DNA from: Rhodanobacter sp.
GTDB lineage: Bacteria; Pseudomonadota; Gammaproteobacteria; Xanthomonadales; Rhodanobacteraceae
Direction of reading: 5' to 3'
Length of the DNA stretch: 64,000 bases
NCBI GenBank assembly: GCA_040371205.1
Contig: AP031382.1
Coordinates: 3,345,562 to 3,409,561, forward strand
Of the stretch, positions 1-10,466 are shown one piece after another. The first letter of the stretch is position 1; each line of letters starts with the position of its first letter. The notes below the pieces were generated by a model. It was not told where the DNA came from. It was given only the letters and a program-made list of their open reading frames with translations, and made no database searches. Made by a program: the position numbers and the translations under genes.

Positions 1-477
1 GGCGCCGAAGCCGGCGAACACCAGCACAGGCCAGCCCCAGCCCGCCGCGCCGCCGGCATCGCGGCCGCGCTCCTTGCGCCACACCATGCCGAGCAGGGCG
101 AGCAGGCCCAGGCCGCAACCCGCGGCCTTCATCGCATCGAGCGGCTCGCCGAACAGCGCGAAGGCCGCCAGCAAGGACAGCAGCAGCGACAGGCGCTGCG
201 CCGTATCCGAACGCACGATGCCGGCATGGCGCACCGATGCGCCCAGTGCCACGAAGATGGCGGGCAGCAGCAGGCCCAGTCCGATCAAGGCCGCCCACGG
301 CGTGGCCGGCGCGCGCAACGGCGCCCAGGCCGCTTGCATCAGCAAGACGGCAAGCGCGGCCGCCATGGCGTAGTTCCACGCCACCATCTGACCCACGTCC
401 AGGCCGAAGCGCCGCGCCAGCTTCAGCAGCACCGACACCAGCACGCTGCAGATGGCGCTCGCCAGCACGTAGATCAT
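1..477 (-). CDS. EamA/DMT-type permease, partial (C-terminus outside window)
   Basis: This is the N-terminal half of a multi-pass inner-membrane permease resembling the EamA/drug-metabolite transporter superfamily. Read leftwards from the ATG at 477, 159 codons stay open to base 1, so the gene continues beyond the window. About five hydrophobic helices are visible, the first being MIYVLASAICSVLVSVLLK. Short charged loops (RRFGLD, KERGRD) separate helices, as in the first half of the ten-helix fold. The substrate cannot be told from sequence. The start lacks a strong Shine-Dalgarno (only GGAC upstream), so a nearby start is possible. It is divergent from the DUF2239 gene. Confidence 0.7.
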   Translation of the reverse strand, partial: MIYVLASAICSVLVSVLLKLARRFGLDVGQMVAWNYAMAAALAVLLMQAAWAPLRAPATPWAALIGLGLLLPAIFVALGASVRHAGIVRSDTAQRLSLLLSLLAAFALFGEPLDAMKAAGCGLGLLALLGMVWRKERGRDAGGAAGWGWPVLVFAGFGA

Positions 478-874
478 CAAGGCGTGTCCGCATCGGAAGG
501 TTCGTGAGCTTAGCCCATCGGTCGACGCAGACGACGCCGCGTAAAGCGTGGCCGGAGCCAGCGCAAAAGCGGTCGCTATCGAAATCCAGTTGCTCGATCG
601 TCACAATGCTCCTACCTGCCAGGCATTGCGGCTGCAGGCGTCAACGCGACGACTGCCGCGGCCGACGCGTTGCGCGGACCCGCAGGCTGCGCGAGTTGCG
701 GCGCGCAGCCACCGGCGCTGCCGTCGACGGCGTGTCTTACGGCGAGAGGCACCAGCGGCTGGGCTGTGACGCTGCGGACTGGCAGCGGACATCTCACTAA
801 TTTGATCCGGGCGTTATTGACAACCTATTTAATCCGGGTAAATATGCGCGCCACCTTGCCTCGCGGATCGCGTC
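478..874. other. Intergenic stretch, divergent promoter region
   Basis: This roughly 400-base gap lies between the leftward permease and the rightward DUF2239 gene. Its right end holds a promoter and repeated operator-like sites, listed separately. In the remainder (478-790) the open frames are short, arginine-rich and without ribosome-binding sites, and I see no gene or structured RNA. Confidence 0.5.
801..845 (+). promoter_or_regulatory. Promoter with duplicated operator-like motif ahead of the DUF2239 gene
   Basis: A consensus -35 TTGACA lies at 817-822, with a -10 of TAAATA or AAATAT at 839-845 (spacer 16-17). The motif TTTRATCCGGG occurs twice as a direct repeat, at 801-811 and 828-838, one copy on each side of the -35. 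The second copy sits in an inverted repeat, TATTTA-7 bases-TAAATA (826-844), that covers the -10. A repressor bound there would block transcription. The regulator is unknown and none is encoded nearby. Confidence 0.6.
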
Positions 875-1465
875 ATGTCATCGCACGAAAGCTCCAGTTG
901 CACGGCTTTTGACAGCCACGCGCTCGTCGCCTCCGGTGCGCTCACCGAGGTGGCGCTGGCGGTGAAACACCTGCTCGACAGGAACCCGGCGCGCATGCCG
1001 GTGATCCTGGACGACGCCACCGGTCAGCCGGTAGAAATCGATTTTCGCGGCAGCGCGGACGAGGTACTGGCGCGGCTGCAGCCTGCGGCGGCGGCCGGTG
1101 CGCCGCGCGCCGCGGGACGTCCGCGGCTTGGCGTGGTGGCACGCGAGGTGACGCTGTTGCCGCGCCACTGGTACTGGCTGAACAGCCAGCCCGGCGGCGC
1201 TTCGGTCACGCTGCGCAGGCTAGTGGAAGAAGCGCGGCGCAACGTCGGCGCCAAGGACCGCGCGCGTCTCGCCGGCGAGGCCGCCGACCGCTTCATGCGC
1301 GTTGTCGCCGGCGATCTGGCCGGCTACGAGGAGGCCTCACGCGCGCTGTGGCGCGGTGACCGCGACGCCTTCAACCGACACACCCGCGGCTGGCCGAAGG
1401 ACGTGCGCGAGCATGCACGGCGCCTCGCCGCGATAGCACGCGATGCACAGGCCGAAGCGGGTTGA
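875..1465 (+). CDS. DUF2239 family protein
   Basis: This 196-residue soluble protein matches my recollection of the DUF2239 family, which has no assigned function. The diagnostic stretch is LPRHWYWLNSQPGGASVTLR near residues 92-111, followed by a helical, arginine-rich C-terminal half. There is no signal peptide or membrane segment. The ATG at 875 follows the promoter at 801-845, giving a leader of roughly 20-25 bases. An MFS exporter starts about 40 bases downstream on the same strand and may be co-transcribed. The duplicated operator implies regulated expression. Family assignment is by motif memory only. Confidence 0.75.
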   Translation: MSSHESSSCTAFDSHALVASGALTEVALAVKHLLDRNPARMPVILDDATGQPVEIDFRGSADEVLARLQPAAAAGAPRAAGRPRLGVVAREVTLLPRHWYWLNSQPGGASVTLRRLVEEARRNVGAKDRARLAGEAADRFMRVVAGDLAGYEEASRALWRGDRDAFNRHTRGWPKDVREHARRLAAIARDAQAEAG

Positions 1466-1505
1466 TCGCCCCCGCCTTCCACTGACACGCTTGATGGAAT
1501 CATCC

Positions 1506-2798
1506 ATGTCCCTTGCTACGGCTCCTAAGGCCTCGCCGCTCGCCCATCGCGACTTCCGCCTGCTTTTTGGCGGCAGTTCGATCTCCGCACTCGGCGACCA
1601 GTTCACCCTCGTGGCGCTGCCGTGGCTGGTGCTCAAGCTCACCGGCAGTCCGGCCGCGCTGGGCCTGGTGCTGGCGACAATGGCATTACCGCGCGCTACC
1701 TTCATGCTGATCGGCGGAGCGGTGGTGGACCGGCTTTCGCCGCGCCGCGTGTTGCTGTGGGCGCGCGCGATCAACGCGCTGCTGATCGGTGCGCTGACGC
1801 TGCTGGTATTTAGTGGCGCGATCCGCATGCCCTTGGTCTATGCCTTGGCGCTGGGCATCGGCCTGTGCACCGCGTTTGCCTATCCTGCCGGCTCCGCGCT
1901 GCTGCCGCGCCTGCTGTCGCCACAGGAGCTGCAGCCGGCGAATGCGCTGATGATGGGCATGCGCCAATTGAGCCTGTTCGTGGGTCCGGCGCTGGCGGGC
2001 CTGGTGATCGGCACCGGCGCGGCACCGGCCACGGCCACACATGGCGTGGTCGATGCCCGTGGCCTAGGTACTGCGTTCGCCGTCGACAGCGTGAGCTTCG
2101 TCTGCTCGCTGGTTGCATTGATGCTGATTCGCACGCGCGACGACGTGCACGCCCGTGCGCAGGAAGGCCACGTGCTGGCGAACGTGCTCGGCGGCCTGCG
2201 CGCGATCTGGGCCGATCTGCCGCTGCGCGCCTTCATGCTCTACGTGGCGGTGGTGTCGGTGTTCGTGGGCGGCCCGCTGCAGGTGGGTCTGCCGGTATTG
2301 GCCGACACGCGGCTGGACCACGGCGCGGCCTCGCTCGGCATCCTGATGACTGCGAACGGCGGCGGTATGCTGGTCGGCGGGTTTCTGTCGGGCTGGGCCA
2401 GCAGGCTCGTGCGAGGACGCCTCGGTCTGATGGTGCTGTGCATCGACGGTCTCGCCGGCCTGGCGCTGGCCTCGCTCGCCTTCGATCACTCCACCGTGGT
2501 GGGTGCGGCGTTGCTGGCCTGCACAGGCGTGTTTGCCGGCATTGCGCAAATCGCCGTCGTCAGCTGGATCCAGCGCCGCGTGCCGCCGGCGATGATGGGC
2601 CGCACGATGAGCGTGCTGATGTTCACCTTCATGGGCCTGGGACCGCTGTCCGCCGCCGTGGCCGGCAGCCTGTTGAAACTGATCTCGCTGCCGGCGTTGT
2701 TCGTGGCGGCCGGACTCGCACTGACCGCCATCGCATTGGCGTGCATGGGCAGCCCGGCGCTGCGCAGTATCGGCACGCCGAAGCCCGTTACAGGATGA
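1506..2798 (+). CDS. MFS transporter (DHA3-like exporter)
   Basis: A 430-residue major facilitator superfamily permease with about twelve hydrophobic helices. The N-terminus (HRDFRLLFGGSSISALGDQF) is typical of the MFS_3/DHA3 group, which includes macrolide and enterobactin exporters. The loop between helices 2 and 3 carries the basic MFS motif (DRLSPRRVLLWARAIN). I chose ATG 1506 because GGAA lies 7 bases upstream; an in-frame ATG at 1494 is possible. It lies 40 bases after the DUF2239 gene and may share its regulated promoter, which would suit an inducible exporter. The substrate is unknown. Confidence 0.85.
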   Translation: MSLATAPKASPLAHRDFRLLFGGSSISALGDQFTLVALPWLVLKLTGSPAALGLVLATMALPRATFMLIGGAVVDRLSPRRVLLWARAINALLIGALTLLVFSGAIRMPLVYALALGIGLCTAFAYPAGSALLPRLLSPQELQPANALMMGMRQLSLFVGPALAGLVIGTGAAPATATHGVVDARGLGTAFAVDSVSFVCSLVALMLIRTRDDVHARAQEGHVLANVLGGLRAIWADLPLRAFMLYVAVVSVFVGGPLQVGLPVLADTRLDHGAASLGILMTANGGGMLVGGFLSGWASRLVRGRLGLMVLCIDGLAGLALASLAFDHSTVVGAALLACTGVFAGIAQIAVVSWIQRRVPPAMMGRTMSVLMFTFMGLGPLSAAVAGSLLKLISLPALFVAAGLALTAIALACMGSPALRSIGTPKPVTG

Positions 2799-2808
2799 AT
2801 GGACGATA

Positions 2809-2837
2809 CCGGCAGGCTCGCATGGCGGGCCTGCCGG
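2809..2837. terminator. Hairpin between convergent MFS and glucanase genes
   Basis: A 9-bp perfect stem (2809-2817 with 2829-2837, CCGGCAGGC/GCCTGCCGG) encloses an 11-base loop. It lies between the stop of the rightward MFS gene and the stop of the leftward glucanase gene, so it could serve both. There is no T-run, so intrinsic termination is uncertain. Confidence 0.45.
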
Positions 2838-2844
2838 CGCTGGC

Positions 2845-4611
2845 TTACCAGCCGACCGTGATGGTGGCCACCGTGGGATTGGTGCCGATCAGCGAGGAGC
2901 TGAAACCACGCACGTCGTCATACGGAAAGCCGTAGGTGAGTCCGTTGATGCTGTGCGCATGCCAGAACGCGGAATAGGCATTGGTCGGGCTGCTGCCGTA
3001 GAAATCGCCTGCCGTGCTCCACTCGGCCGCGTTCTCGGCCACGTGGCGGTTCAGCGCGGCGTCCACCTGGGCCTGGATCTGCAGCTGCTTGGCGGTCGCG
3101 ACGCCCGCCGCCGCATTGCTGGCGTCGTTGAACACGCCGTTGCCGAGCAGCACCTCCTGCGTGGTGGGCACGTTGTTGATGTAGTACGTGCCCTGGCCGT
3201 CGGTGAACACGAACTGGTTGCCGACCACATGGCCGGTGAAGGTGCCCTGCGCATCGGTGAACACCAGCGACTGGCTGCGGTACTGGTTCCACACGGACTG
3301 GATGTAGCTGTCCAGATAGGTGGACTCGGCGCCGCCGGCGCCGAAGCCGCCGTGCGCCGGTGCCACGATGCGGTAGGGCGCCTGCACCTGGGCCAACGCC
3401 TGGAAGGGCTGCGGCACCTGCGCCAGGAATTCCTGGAACAGCGCGGCGCGCGTTTCGGTTTCGCCCACGGTCTGGTTGTAGCCGCTGGGATCCTGCAGCT
3501 GCAGCCGTATCGGCATGCCGAACTGGTCGACCCGCGTGGTGTTGCCGTAGAAGTTGGTGGCGTTGATGTTCACTTCGACGAAATCGAAGGTCACGTCGAT
3601 GTTGGGATCGCTCGGGTTGTCGATGTTCGGGCCGGTATAGCCGTACACCGGGTTGCCCACCGCCTGGATGTACATCGGGCTGCCCACGCTGAGATAGATC
3701 CGCGCGGAAAGGATCTGCGGCACGGTGAACGACTTGCACTGCGAGAACGGGATCGAGTAATCGGCGTAGCTCTGGCCGCCCTTGCTCAACGCGCCGTCGT
3801 CGCCCGGCGCCATCGGGATGAGATCGCCGGCGCAATCGACATGCACGTAGGTGCCCGGCTTGGCGGGATCCTGGCCGACCATCGTCCAGTAGATCTGGCT
3901 GTCGGGATAGGCGCCGTTGGTGCCGTTGACCAGGTTGAAGGTGGTGCCGGCCGCCGGGAACGTGGGATTCGACGGCGAGGGCGCCGGGGCAGGGGCGGGC
4001 GCGGGTGCCGCATAGGTCAACGTCTGCGCGGGCGTGTCCACCGCCGAGCCGTCGCTTTGGCCGATGGTGAACCAGTAGCTCACCTGCTCGCCGCTGGTGA
4101 GGCCGGAGACCTGGTAGCTGTTGTCGGTGCCGCTGTTGCTCATGCGCACGTTGAGCTGGCCGCCGCCGGCCAGGCTGTAGTGGATGTCGGCCCAGGTGCC
4201 GCCATCGGCATAGAACTGCACCACGCCGCCTGCTTCGGCGGTGGCGCCGTAGCTTGCCGCAGGAGGTGGCGGCGCGGGAGCGGGAGCCGGTGCCGGCGCG
4301 GGAGCCGGCGAACTGCCGCAGCTGCCCTGCGAGGTCCACGGCTGGCCGCTGCCGGCACCGCCGTTGTTGGTGGCCGGGTCGTTGCCCTGCGTCCACCAGT
4401 TGGCCACGTAATCGACGCCGTTCTCGCTGGCGACCTGGCCCTGCGTATAGATAGCCGAAGCGCTCCAGGCTGCAGCGCAGGCCGTTTGCGCATGCGCCGC
4501 CTGCAGCGGCATGAGTGTCAGCACGGTCGTGGAAAGCCCCGCGCATACCGCGGTGCCCAGCGAACTCAATGCCAGCGTGGGCCAAGCCGTCGTTCCCTTG
4601 TTCTTTTGCAT
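2845..4611 (-). CDS. Secreted GH64 beta-1,3-glucanase with two carbohydrate-binding modules
   Basis: A 588-residue modular enzyme predicted to be exported and to hydrolyse beta-1,3-glucan, for example of fungal walls. Residues 1-41 form a signal peptide ending AAHA. Residues 45-98 resemble a CBM5/12 chitin-binding module (YTQGQ, WWTQGNDP, WTSQGSC). A Pro-Ala linker covers 101-118. Residues 120-200 look like a CBM56-type glucan-binding beta-sandwich. A second Pro-Ala linker follows at 202-213, then the GH64/thaumatin-like catalytic region to the C-terminus. Chitin- plus glucan-binding modules suggest fungal cell wall as target (inference). A LacI-type palindrome at 4771-4794 and a TTGACA box at 4762-4767 lie upstream. 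Confidence 0.87.
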   Translation of the reverse strand: MQKNKGTTAWPTLALSSLGTAVCAGLSTTVLTLMPLQAAHAQTACAAAWSASAIYTQGQVASENGVDYVANWWTQGNDPATNNGGAGSGQPWTSQGSCGSSPAPAPAPAPAPAPPPPAASYGATAEAGGVVQFYADGGTWADIHYSLAGGGQLNVRMSNSGTDNSYQVSGLTSGEQVSYWFTIGQSDGSAVDTPAQTLTYAAPAPAPAPAPSPSNPTFPAAGTTFNLVNGTNGAYPDSQIYWTMVGQDPAKPGTYVHVDCAGDLIPMAPGDDGALSKGGQSYADYSIPFSQCKSFTVPQILSARIYLSVGSPMYIQAVGNPVYGYTGPNIDNPSDPNIDVTFDFVEVNINATNFYGNTTRVDQFGMPIRLQLQDPSGYNQTVGETETRAALFQEFLAQVPQPFQALAQVQAPYRIVAPAHGGFGAGGAESTYLDSYIQSVWNQYRSQSLVFTDAQGTFTGHVVGNQFVFTDGQGTYYINNVPTTQEVLLGNGVFNDASNAAAGVATAKQLQIQAQVDAALNRHVAENAAEWSTAGDFYGSSPTNAYSAFWHAHSINGLTYGFPYDDVRGFSSSLIGTNPTVATITVGW

Positions 4612-4751
4612 GGACTGTCTCCTCCGCTCTGGGTGAAATCACTGCCAAACGTTGGGTGTCGGCGATCTCGCGGCCGCATCTCGACGCAGCCGCGCTGGGG
4701 ACAGTCGCCTTCGGAGTTTCTGGTTGTTATGGCGCCGCACGCTAATCAGAT

Positions 4752-4794
4752 ATACAAGCGCTGTCAACATGAAAATACCAGCGCTGGTATTTTC
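4752..4794 (-). promoter_or_regulatory. LacI-type operator and -35 element of the glucanase gene
   Basis: Bases 4771-4794 form a perfect 24-bp palindrome with the AGCGCT core (central CG) typical of LacI-family operators; its half-site is GAAAATACCAGC. A weaker site sharing only the AGCGCT core is centred 23 bp nearer the gene (4759/4760) and overlaps a minus-strand TTGACA at 4762-4767. The -10 box is not clear. No LacI gene is in the window, so the regulator acts from elsewhere. Confidence 0.65.
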
Positions 4795-5144
4795 TGTGAT
4801 GGACGTCCATACGGCGAAGTCCGAAATGCGCCACCACAGCCTGCGGCCGCGTTGCCGACGCTCGTGCGCCCGAGGCGTCGCACGCCGCGCAGGCATGCGA
4901 TACCGGAATGGCTGACCGCAGTTCCCGAAACCGTTTGGATTACCCGCGGGGCGCAGGCATAGCGCGCCGTGCGACAGGCGCGCTGGAAATCCCCATCGAC
5001 TCAGGCCGTGCTTCGCCGCCACGCGCCGTGGCGTGACGGCTCGGCGCAAGAGGTCGCTTCAACGGTTACGCGCGGCCCCTGCGCATGCGGTGAAGACCAC
5101 CGGACTCCGGTCCGCGCCGAGATGACGAATGAAAAGCCGGCCGC
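4795..5144. other. Intergenic stretch without recognisable gene
   Basis: About 350 bases lie between the glucanase control region and the 3' end of pgm. Open frames here are short and lack ribosome-binding sites. A short ACCGGA/TCCGGT inverted repeat at 5099-5111 is too tight to be a good terminator. I see nothing else. Confidence 0.4.
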
Positions 5145-6791
5145 TCAGGCCAACGCCGCATCCACCACCGACTGCGCTTCCTGCAGCAGGCTGTCGAGAT
5201 GCGCTTCGTCGCGGAAACTCTCCGCATAGATCTTGTAGATCGCCTCGGTGCCGGACGGACGCGCGGCGAACCAGCCGTTCTCGGTGACGATCTTGATGCC
5301 GCCGATGGCGGCGTCGTTGCCGGGTGCCTTGTCGAGCACGGCGATGACCTTGTCGCCGGCGATGCGTTCGGCCTTGAGCTGGTCGGGCGAGAGTTTCGAC
5401 AGCTTGGCCTTCTGCGCCGGCATGGCGGCGGCGTCGATACGGCGGCCGTATGGACGGCCGAGTTCCTCGGCGATGCGTGCGTAGACCTCGCCGGGATCGC
5501 GGCCTTCGCGCGCAGTGATCTCGGCGGCGAGCAGGCCGGGCACCAGGCCGTCCTTGTCGGTGCTCCACGCGCCGCCGTCCATGCGCAGCAGCGAGGCGCC
5601 CGCGCTTTCCTCGCAGCCGAAGCCCAGCGTGCCGTCGTGCAGGCCGGGCGCGAACCACTTGAAGCCCACCGGCACTTCGTGGAGCCGGCGGCCCAAGCGC
5701 TGCGCCACGCGGTCGATCAGCGCGGTGCTCACCACGGTCTTGCCCACCGCGGCCTGCGCGCTCCATTGCGGGCGGTGGCGGTAGAGGTAGTCCACCAGCA
5801 CGGTGAGGTAGTGGTTGGCGGGCAGCAGGCCGGCCGAGCGCGTCACCACGCCGTGGCGGTCGTGGTCGGTGTCGCAGGCGCAGGCCACGTCGTATCGGTC
5901 GCGCAGGCCGATCAGGCGCTGCATCGCGTAGCCGGACGAGGGATCCATGCGGATCTTGCCGTCCCAGTCCACGCTCATGAAGGCGAACTGCGGATCGACC
6001 GTTTCGCTCAGCACATCGAGCTGGATGCGGTGGCGCTCGGCGATCGCCGCCCAGTAATGCACGCCCGCGCCGCCCAGCGGATCGACGGCCAGGCGCACGC
6101 CGCTCGCGCGGATCGCGTCGAAGTCCACCACGTTGGCGAGGTCGGCGGCGTAGCTGCCGAGGTAGTCGTGTTCGTGCGTGGTCGCGGCGCGGCGTGCCTG
6201 CGCATAGGGCATGCGGCGCACTTCGCGCAGGCCGCTTTCCAGCAGCGCGTTGGCGCGGTTCTCCACCCACTTGGTAATGTCGGTGTCGGCGGGGCCGCCG
6301 TTGGGCGGGTTGTATTTGAAGCCGCCGTCGGCCGGCGGATTGTGCGATGGCGTGATGACGATGCCGTCGGCCAGGCCCGTTGTGCGACCACGGTTGTACA
6401 CGAGGATGGCGTGCGACACCGCGGGCGTTGGCGTGAACTCGCCGCCCGCGGAAACCATGGTTTCCACGCCGTTCGCGGCCAGCACTTCCAGTGCGCTCTC
6501 GAACGCGGGCTGCGACAGCGCATGGGTGTCGGCACCGATGAACAGCGGGCCGGCTATGCCTTTCGCTTTGCGGTACTCGCAGATCGCCTGGCTCACGGCG
6601 AGAATGTGGTCCTCGTTGAAGCTGCGCTCGAACGACGAGCCGCGATGGCCCGAGGTGCCGAACGCCACGCGCTGCGCCGGCACGGACGGATCGGGCTTCA
6701 ACTCGCCGTAGGCCGCGAGCAGCCGCGGCACGTCGACGAGGATGGAGGCCGGTGCCGGCTTGCCGGCGAGCGGGCTGATTTGCTGGGTCAT
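5145..6791 (-). CDS. pgm: Phosphoglucomutase (alpha-D-glucose specific)
   Basis: Interconverts glucose-1-phosphate and glucose-6-phosphate, linking glycolysis to nucleotide sugars and glycogen. The 548-residue length fits the bacterial Pgm family. The phosphoserine loop TPSHNPP places the catalytic serine at residue 149. The metal loop DTDHDRHG is near residue 305, and the sugar- and phosphate-binding motifs CEESAG and RPSGTE follow. The N-terminal GTSGHRG is also typical. ATG 6791 is chosen from homology although its Shine-Dalgarno is poor. It is the last gene of the leftward zwf-HAD-tal-pgi-pgm set, separated from pgi by a 178-base gap that holds an inverted repeat. Confidence 0.95.
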   Translation of the reverse strand: MTQQISPLAGKPAPASILVDVPRLLAAYGELKPDPSVPAQRVAFGTSGHRGSSFERSFNEDHILAVSQAICEYRKAKGIAGPLFIGADTHALSQPAFESALEVLAANGVETMVSAGGEFTPTPAVSHAILVYNRGRTTGLADGIVITPSHNPPADGGFKYNPPNGGPADTDITKWVENRANALLESGLREVRRMPYAQARRAATTHEHDYLGSYAADLANVVDFDAIRASGVRLAVDPLGGAGVHYWAAIAERHRIQLDVLSETVDPQFAFMSVDWDGKIRMDPSSGYAMQRLIGLRDRYDVACACDTDHDRHGVVTRSAGLLPANHYLTVLVDYLYRHRPQWSAQAAVGKTVVSTALIDRVAQRLGRRLHEVPVGFKWFAPGLHDGTLGFGCEESAGASLLRMDGGAWSTDKDGLVPGLLAAEITAREGRDPGEVYARIAEELGRPYGRRIDAAAMPAQKAKLSKLSPDQLKAERIAGDKVIAVLDKAPGNDAAIGGIKIVTENGWFAARPSGTEAIYKIYAESFRDEAHLDSLLQEAQSVVDAALA

Positions 6792-6850
6792 GGAGATACC
6801 GACTGTCTTGCCGTGTCTTGGTGGGCGCCCATGCTCAGGCATGTTCTTGC

Positions 6851-6953
6851 CGTTCGCCCTGAGCGTAGGCCCGCGGGGCCGAAGTCGAAGGGCAGCATGC
6901 AGTGGGCGCTTCGACTCCGCTTGCCATCGCAAGCTACGCTCAGCGCGAACGGA
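6851..6953. repeat. Intergenic inverted repeat between pgi and pgm
   Basis: A large imperfect inverted repeat. The left arm starts CCGTTCGCCCTGAGCGTAG (6850 onward); the right arm, read in reverse complement from 6953, starts CCGTTCGCGCTGAGCGTAG. A second conserved block, GTCGAAG, follows in both arms. It resembles the dispersed CTGAGCGTAG...GTCGAAG elements found in many proteobacterial genomes. It sits inside a same-strand gene set and may form a stable RNA hairpin. Confidence 0.75.
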
Positions 6954-6969
6954 GCATTGCGAAATTCGG

Positions 6970-8625
<1,656 letters not shown>

Positions 8626-8639
8626 CGGTGGTGGGCTCC

Positions 8640-9725
8640 TCAATCCTTGGCCGACAGCGCGGCCTGCTTGTCGGCGATGCGTTGCAGGAGCTGCTTCCAC
8701 GACTTCACGAAGGCCTCGGCGCCGTCGTGCTGCAGCTTGGCGGCCAGCGCGTCCAGGTCCACGCCGGCGGCGGTGACGGAAGCCAGCACGGCGTCGGCAT
8801 CGCCGCCGTCCACCGGCATCGCCGGGCCGGGCTTGCCGTGGTCGCCCACCGCGAGCAGGGTCTTCTCGGGGATGGTGTCCACCGTGTCGGGTGCGCCCAG
8901 CGCGTCGACGTAGAGCGTGTCGGAGGCGTTCGGGTCCTTGCTGCCGGTGCTGGCCCACAGCACGCGCTGCGGCCATGCGCCGGCGGCGGCGAGCGCCTGC
9001 CAGCGCGGCGCGGCCAGCAGTTCGCGGTAGGCGCGATAGGTCTGCTTCGCCACGGCGATGCCGAGCCGGTTGTGCCGGTCGGCCGGCAGCTGCGCGTTGG
9101 CGGCCACGTCCCAGCGGCTGATGAACACCGAGGCCACCGAGGCCACGCGCGGGTCCTTGCCCGCGGCGATGCGGCGCTCGATGCCGCGCAGGTAGGCCTC
9201 CGCCGCAGCCAGGTATTGCGCGCAGGAGAACAGCAGGGTCACGTTGACCGGGATGCCGCGGAAGATCGCCTCTTCGATGGCGGGAATGCCCTCGGGCGTG
9301 CCGGGGATCTTCACGAACAGGTTCGGCCGATCCGCCTGCGTGTGGATCGCCTCGGCGGCGGCGATGGTGCCGGCGGTGTCGGCGGCCAGCAGCGGGGAAA
9401 CCTCCATCGACACCCAGCCGTCCACCTGGTGGGTGGCGTCGAACACCGGCTTGAACAGGTCGGCGGCGCGGCGCAGGTCTTCCAGCGCCAGCTCCATGAA
9501 CAGCGGCTCGCCCGACAGCCCGGCCAGCGACTTGGCGTGGATGCCGGCGTCGTAGGCGTCGCCGTCGCCGATGGCGGCGTCGAAGATGCTGGGGTTCGAG
9601 GTGAGGCCGGTGACCGAGAGTTCCGCGATGTAGCGCGCCAGCGTGCCGTTGTCGAGCAGGGTGCGGGTGATGTTGTCCAGCCACAGGCTCTGGCCGAGGT
9701 CGTGGAGTTGCTGGGTCGCTTTCAT
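8640..9725 (-). CDS. tal: Transaldolase
   Basis: Transfers a dihydroxyacetone unit between sugar phosphates in the non-oxidative pentose phosphate pathway. The 361-residue length fits the longer Tal subfamily seen in actinobacteria and some proteobacteria rather than the 317-residue TalB type. The N-terminal [11 protein letters not shown] is diagnostic, and NLFVKIPGT supplies the Schiff-base lysine at residue 139. ATG 9725 has GGAG about 6 bases upstream. It follows the HAD gene after 63 bases and precedes pgi by 14 bases, consistent with a common transcript. Confidence 0.95.
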   Translation of the reverse strand: MKATQQLHDLGQSLWLDNITRTLLDNGTLARYIAELSVTGLTSNPSIFDAAIGDGDAYDAGIHAKSLAGLSGEPLFMELALEDLRRAADLFKPVFDATHQVDGWVSMEVSPLLAADTAGTIAAAEAIHTQADRPNLFVKIPGTPEGIPAIEEAIFRGIPVNVTLLFSCAQYLAAAEAYLRGIERRIAAGKDPRVASVASVFISRWDVAANAQLPADRHNRLGIAVAKQTYRAYRELLAAPRWQALAAAGAWPQRVLWASTGSKDPNASDTLYVDALGAPDTVDTIPEKTLLAVGDHGKPGPAMPVDGGDADAVLASVTAAGVDLDALAAKLQHDGAEAFVKSWKQLLQRIADKQAALSAKD

Positions 9726-9788
9726 GAGGGCTCCGGGGATGGGAGGTGGGGTCTGGTCGCCGCGGCCGAAACCGCAGCGCATGATGCT

Positions 9789-10466
9789 TCAGGCTGGCGG
9801 GAAGTCCCCAAGCTTACGCCCGCGCAGTTCCGCGATGCACGCGATCTGCATGTCGGGCGCGGGTTCGATGCGCTGGCCGGCCGCGGCGGCGGCGTAGTGG
9901 CCCTGCTTCACCCACACCGTGGTGAGGCGGCCGCCCATCCGGCGCTTCATGTCGGCGAGGATCTGCGGCTTGTCGTCCACCATCACGTAGTGCGCGGCGG
10001 GGTAGCGTTGCTGCATGGCCTCGAGCATCTGCTGCTTGTGCAGGTAGATCAGCACGTCGCCGCCCAGCGCGTCCCACAGGCCGGCGCGGTGCACCTTGCG
10101 CGGCTGGAACACCACGTCGCCGTCGGAGAGGATCACCGGACGACCCAGCGTGCGCAGGTGGGCGAGGGTTTCCAGCACTTCTGGGAACAGCCGCTGCTCG
10201 AACGGGTAATCGAGCACGAAGCCGGACATCTCCAGCAGCGCGGGATGGCTCTCCAGCCCGCTGCGGAAGCGCTGCAGGCTGCCGAGGTAGTCGGCGTAGC
10301 CCAGTTCGTCGCGCAGCGCGGCGTAGATGGCCCAGTAGCGTTCGCGCTCGGCGGTGCCGAAGTGGCGCTCCAGCTCGTCGCCGAGGTCGGCGGCGAAGCG
10401 GTCGTTGTCGAGCAGGGTGTCGTCGACGTCGAGCAGGATGACCAGCGGCTCCGCGCCCGGCGTCAC
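9789..10466 (-). CDS. HAD-superfamily hydrolase
   Basis: A 225-residue phosphatase-type protein of the haloacid dehalogenase superfamily. Motif I is [10 protein letters not shown] near residues 13-22, with the nucleophile and general-acid aspartates. Motif II is SDGD. The lysine of motif III is in the PRKVH segment, and motif IV is VDDKPQ. The C1-type cap fits pyrimidine nucleotidase-like members, but the substrate is unknown. The GTG start overlaps the zwf stop by four bases (GTGA), so the two are probably translationally coupled. In many bacteria the gene next to zwf is 6-phosphogluconolactonase; this protein is not of that family. Confidence 0.85.
   Translation of the reverse strand: MTPGAEPLVILLDVDDTLLDNDRFAADLGDELERHFGTAERERYWAIYAALRDELGYADYLGSLQRFRSGLESHPALLEMSGFVLDYPFEQRLFPEVLETLAHLRTLGRPVILSDGDVVFQPRKVHRAGLWDALGGDVLIYLHKQQMLEAMQQRYPAAHYVMVDDKPQILADMKRRMGGRLTTVWVKQGHYAAAAAGQRIEPAPDMQIACIAELRGRKLGDFPPA

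Noticed and set aside
2953..4962. Long open frame on the plus strand opposite the glucanase gene
   Set aside because: Its translation is Arg/Ala/Gly-rich and without domain signatures; it mirrors the GC-rich codons of the real gene on the other strand.
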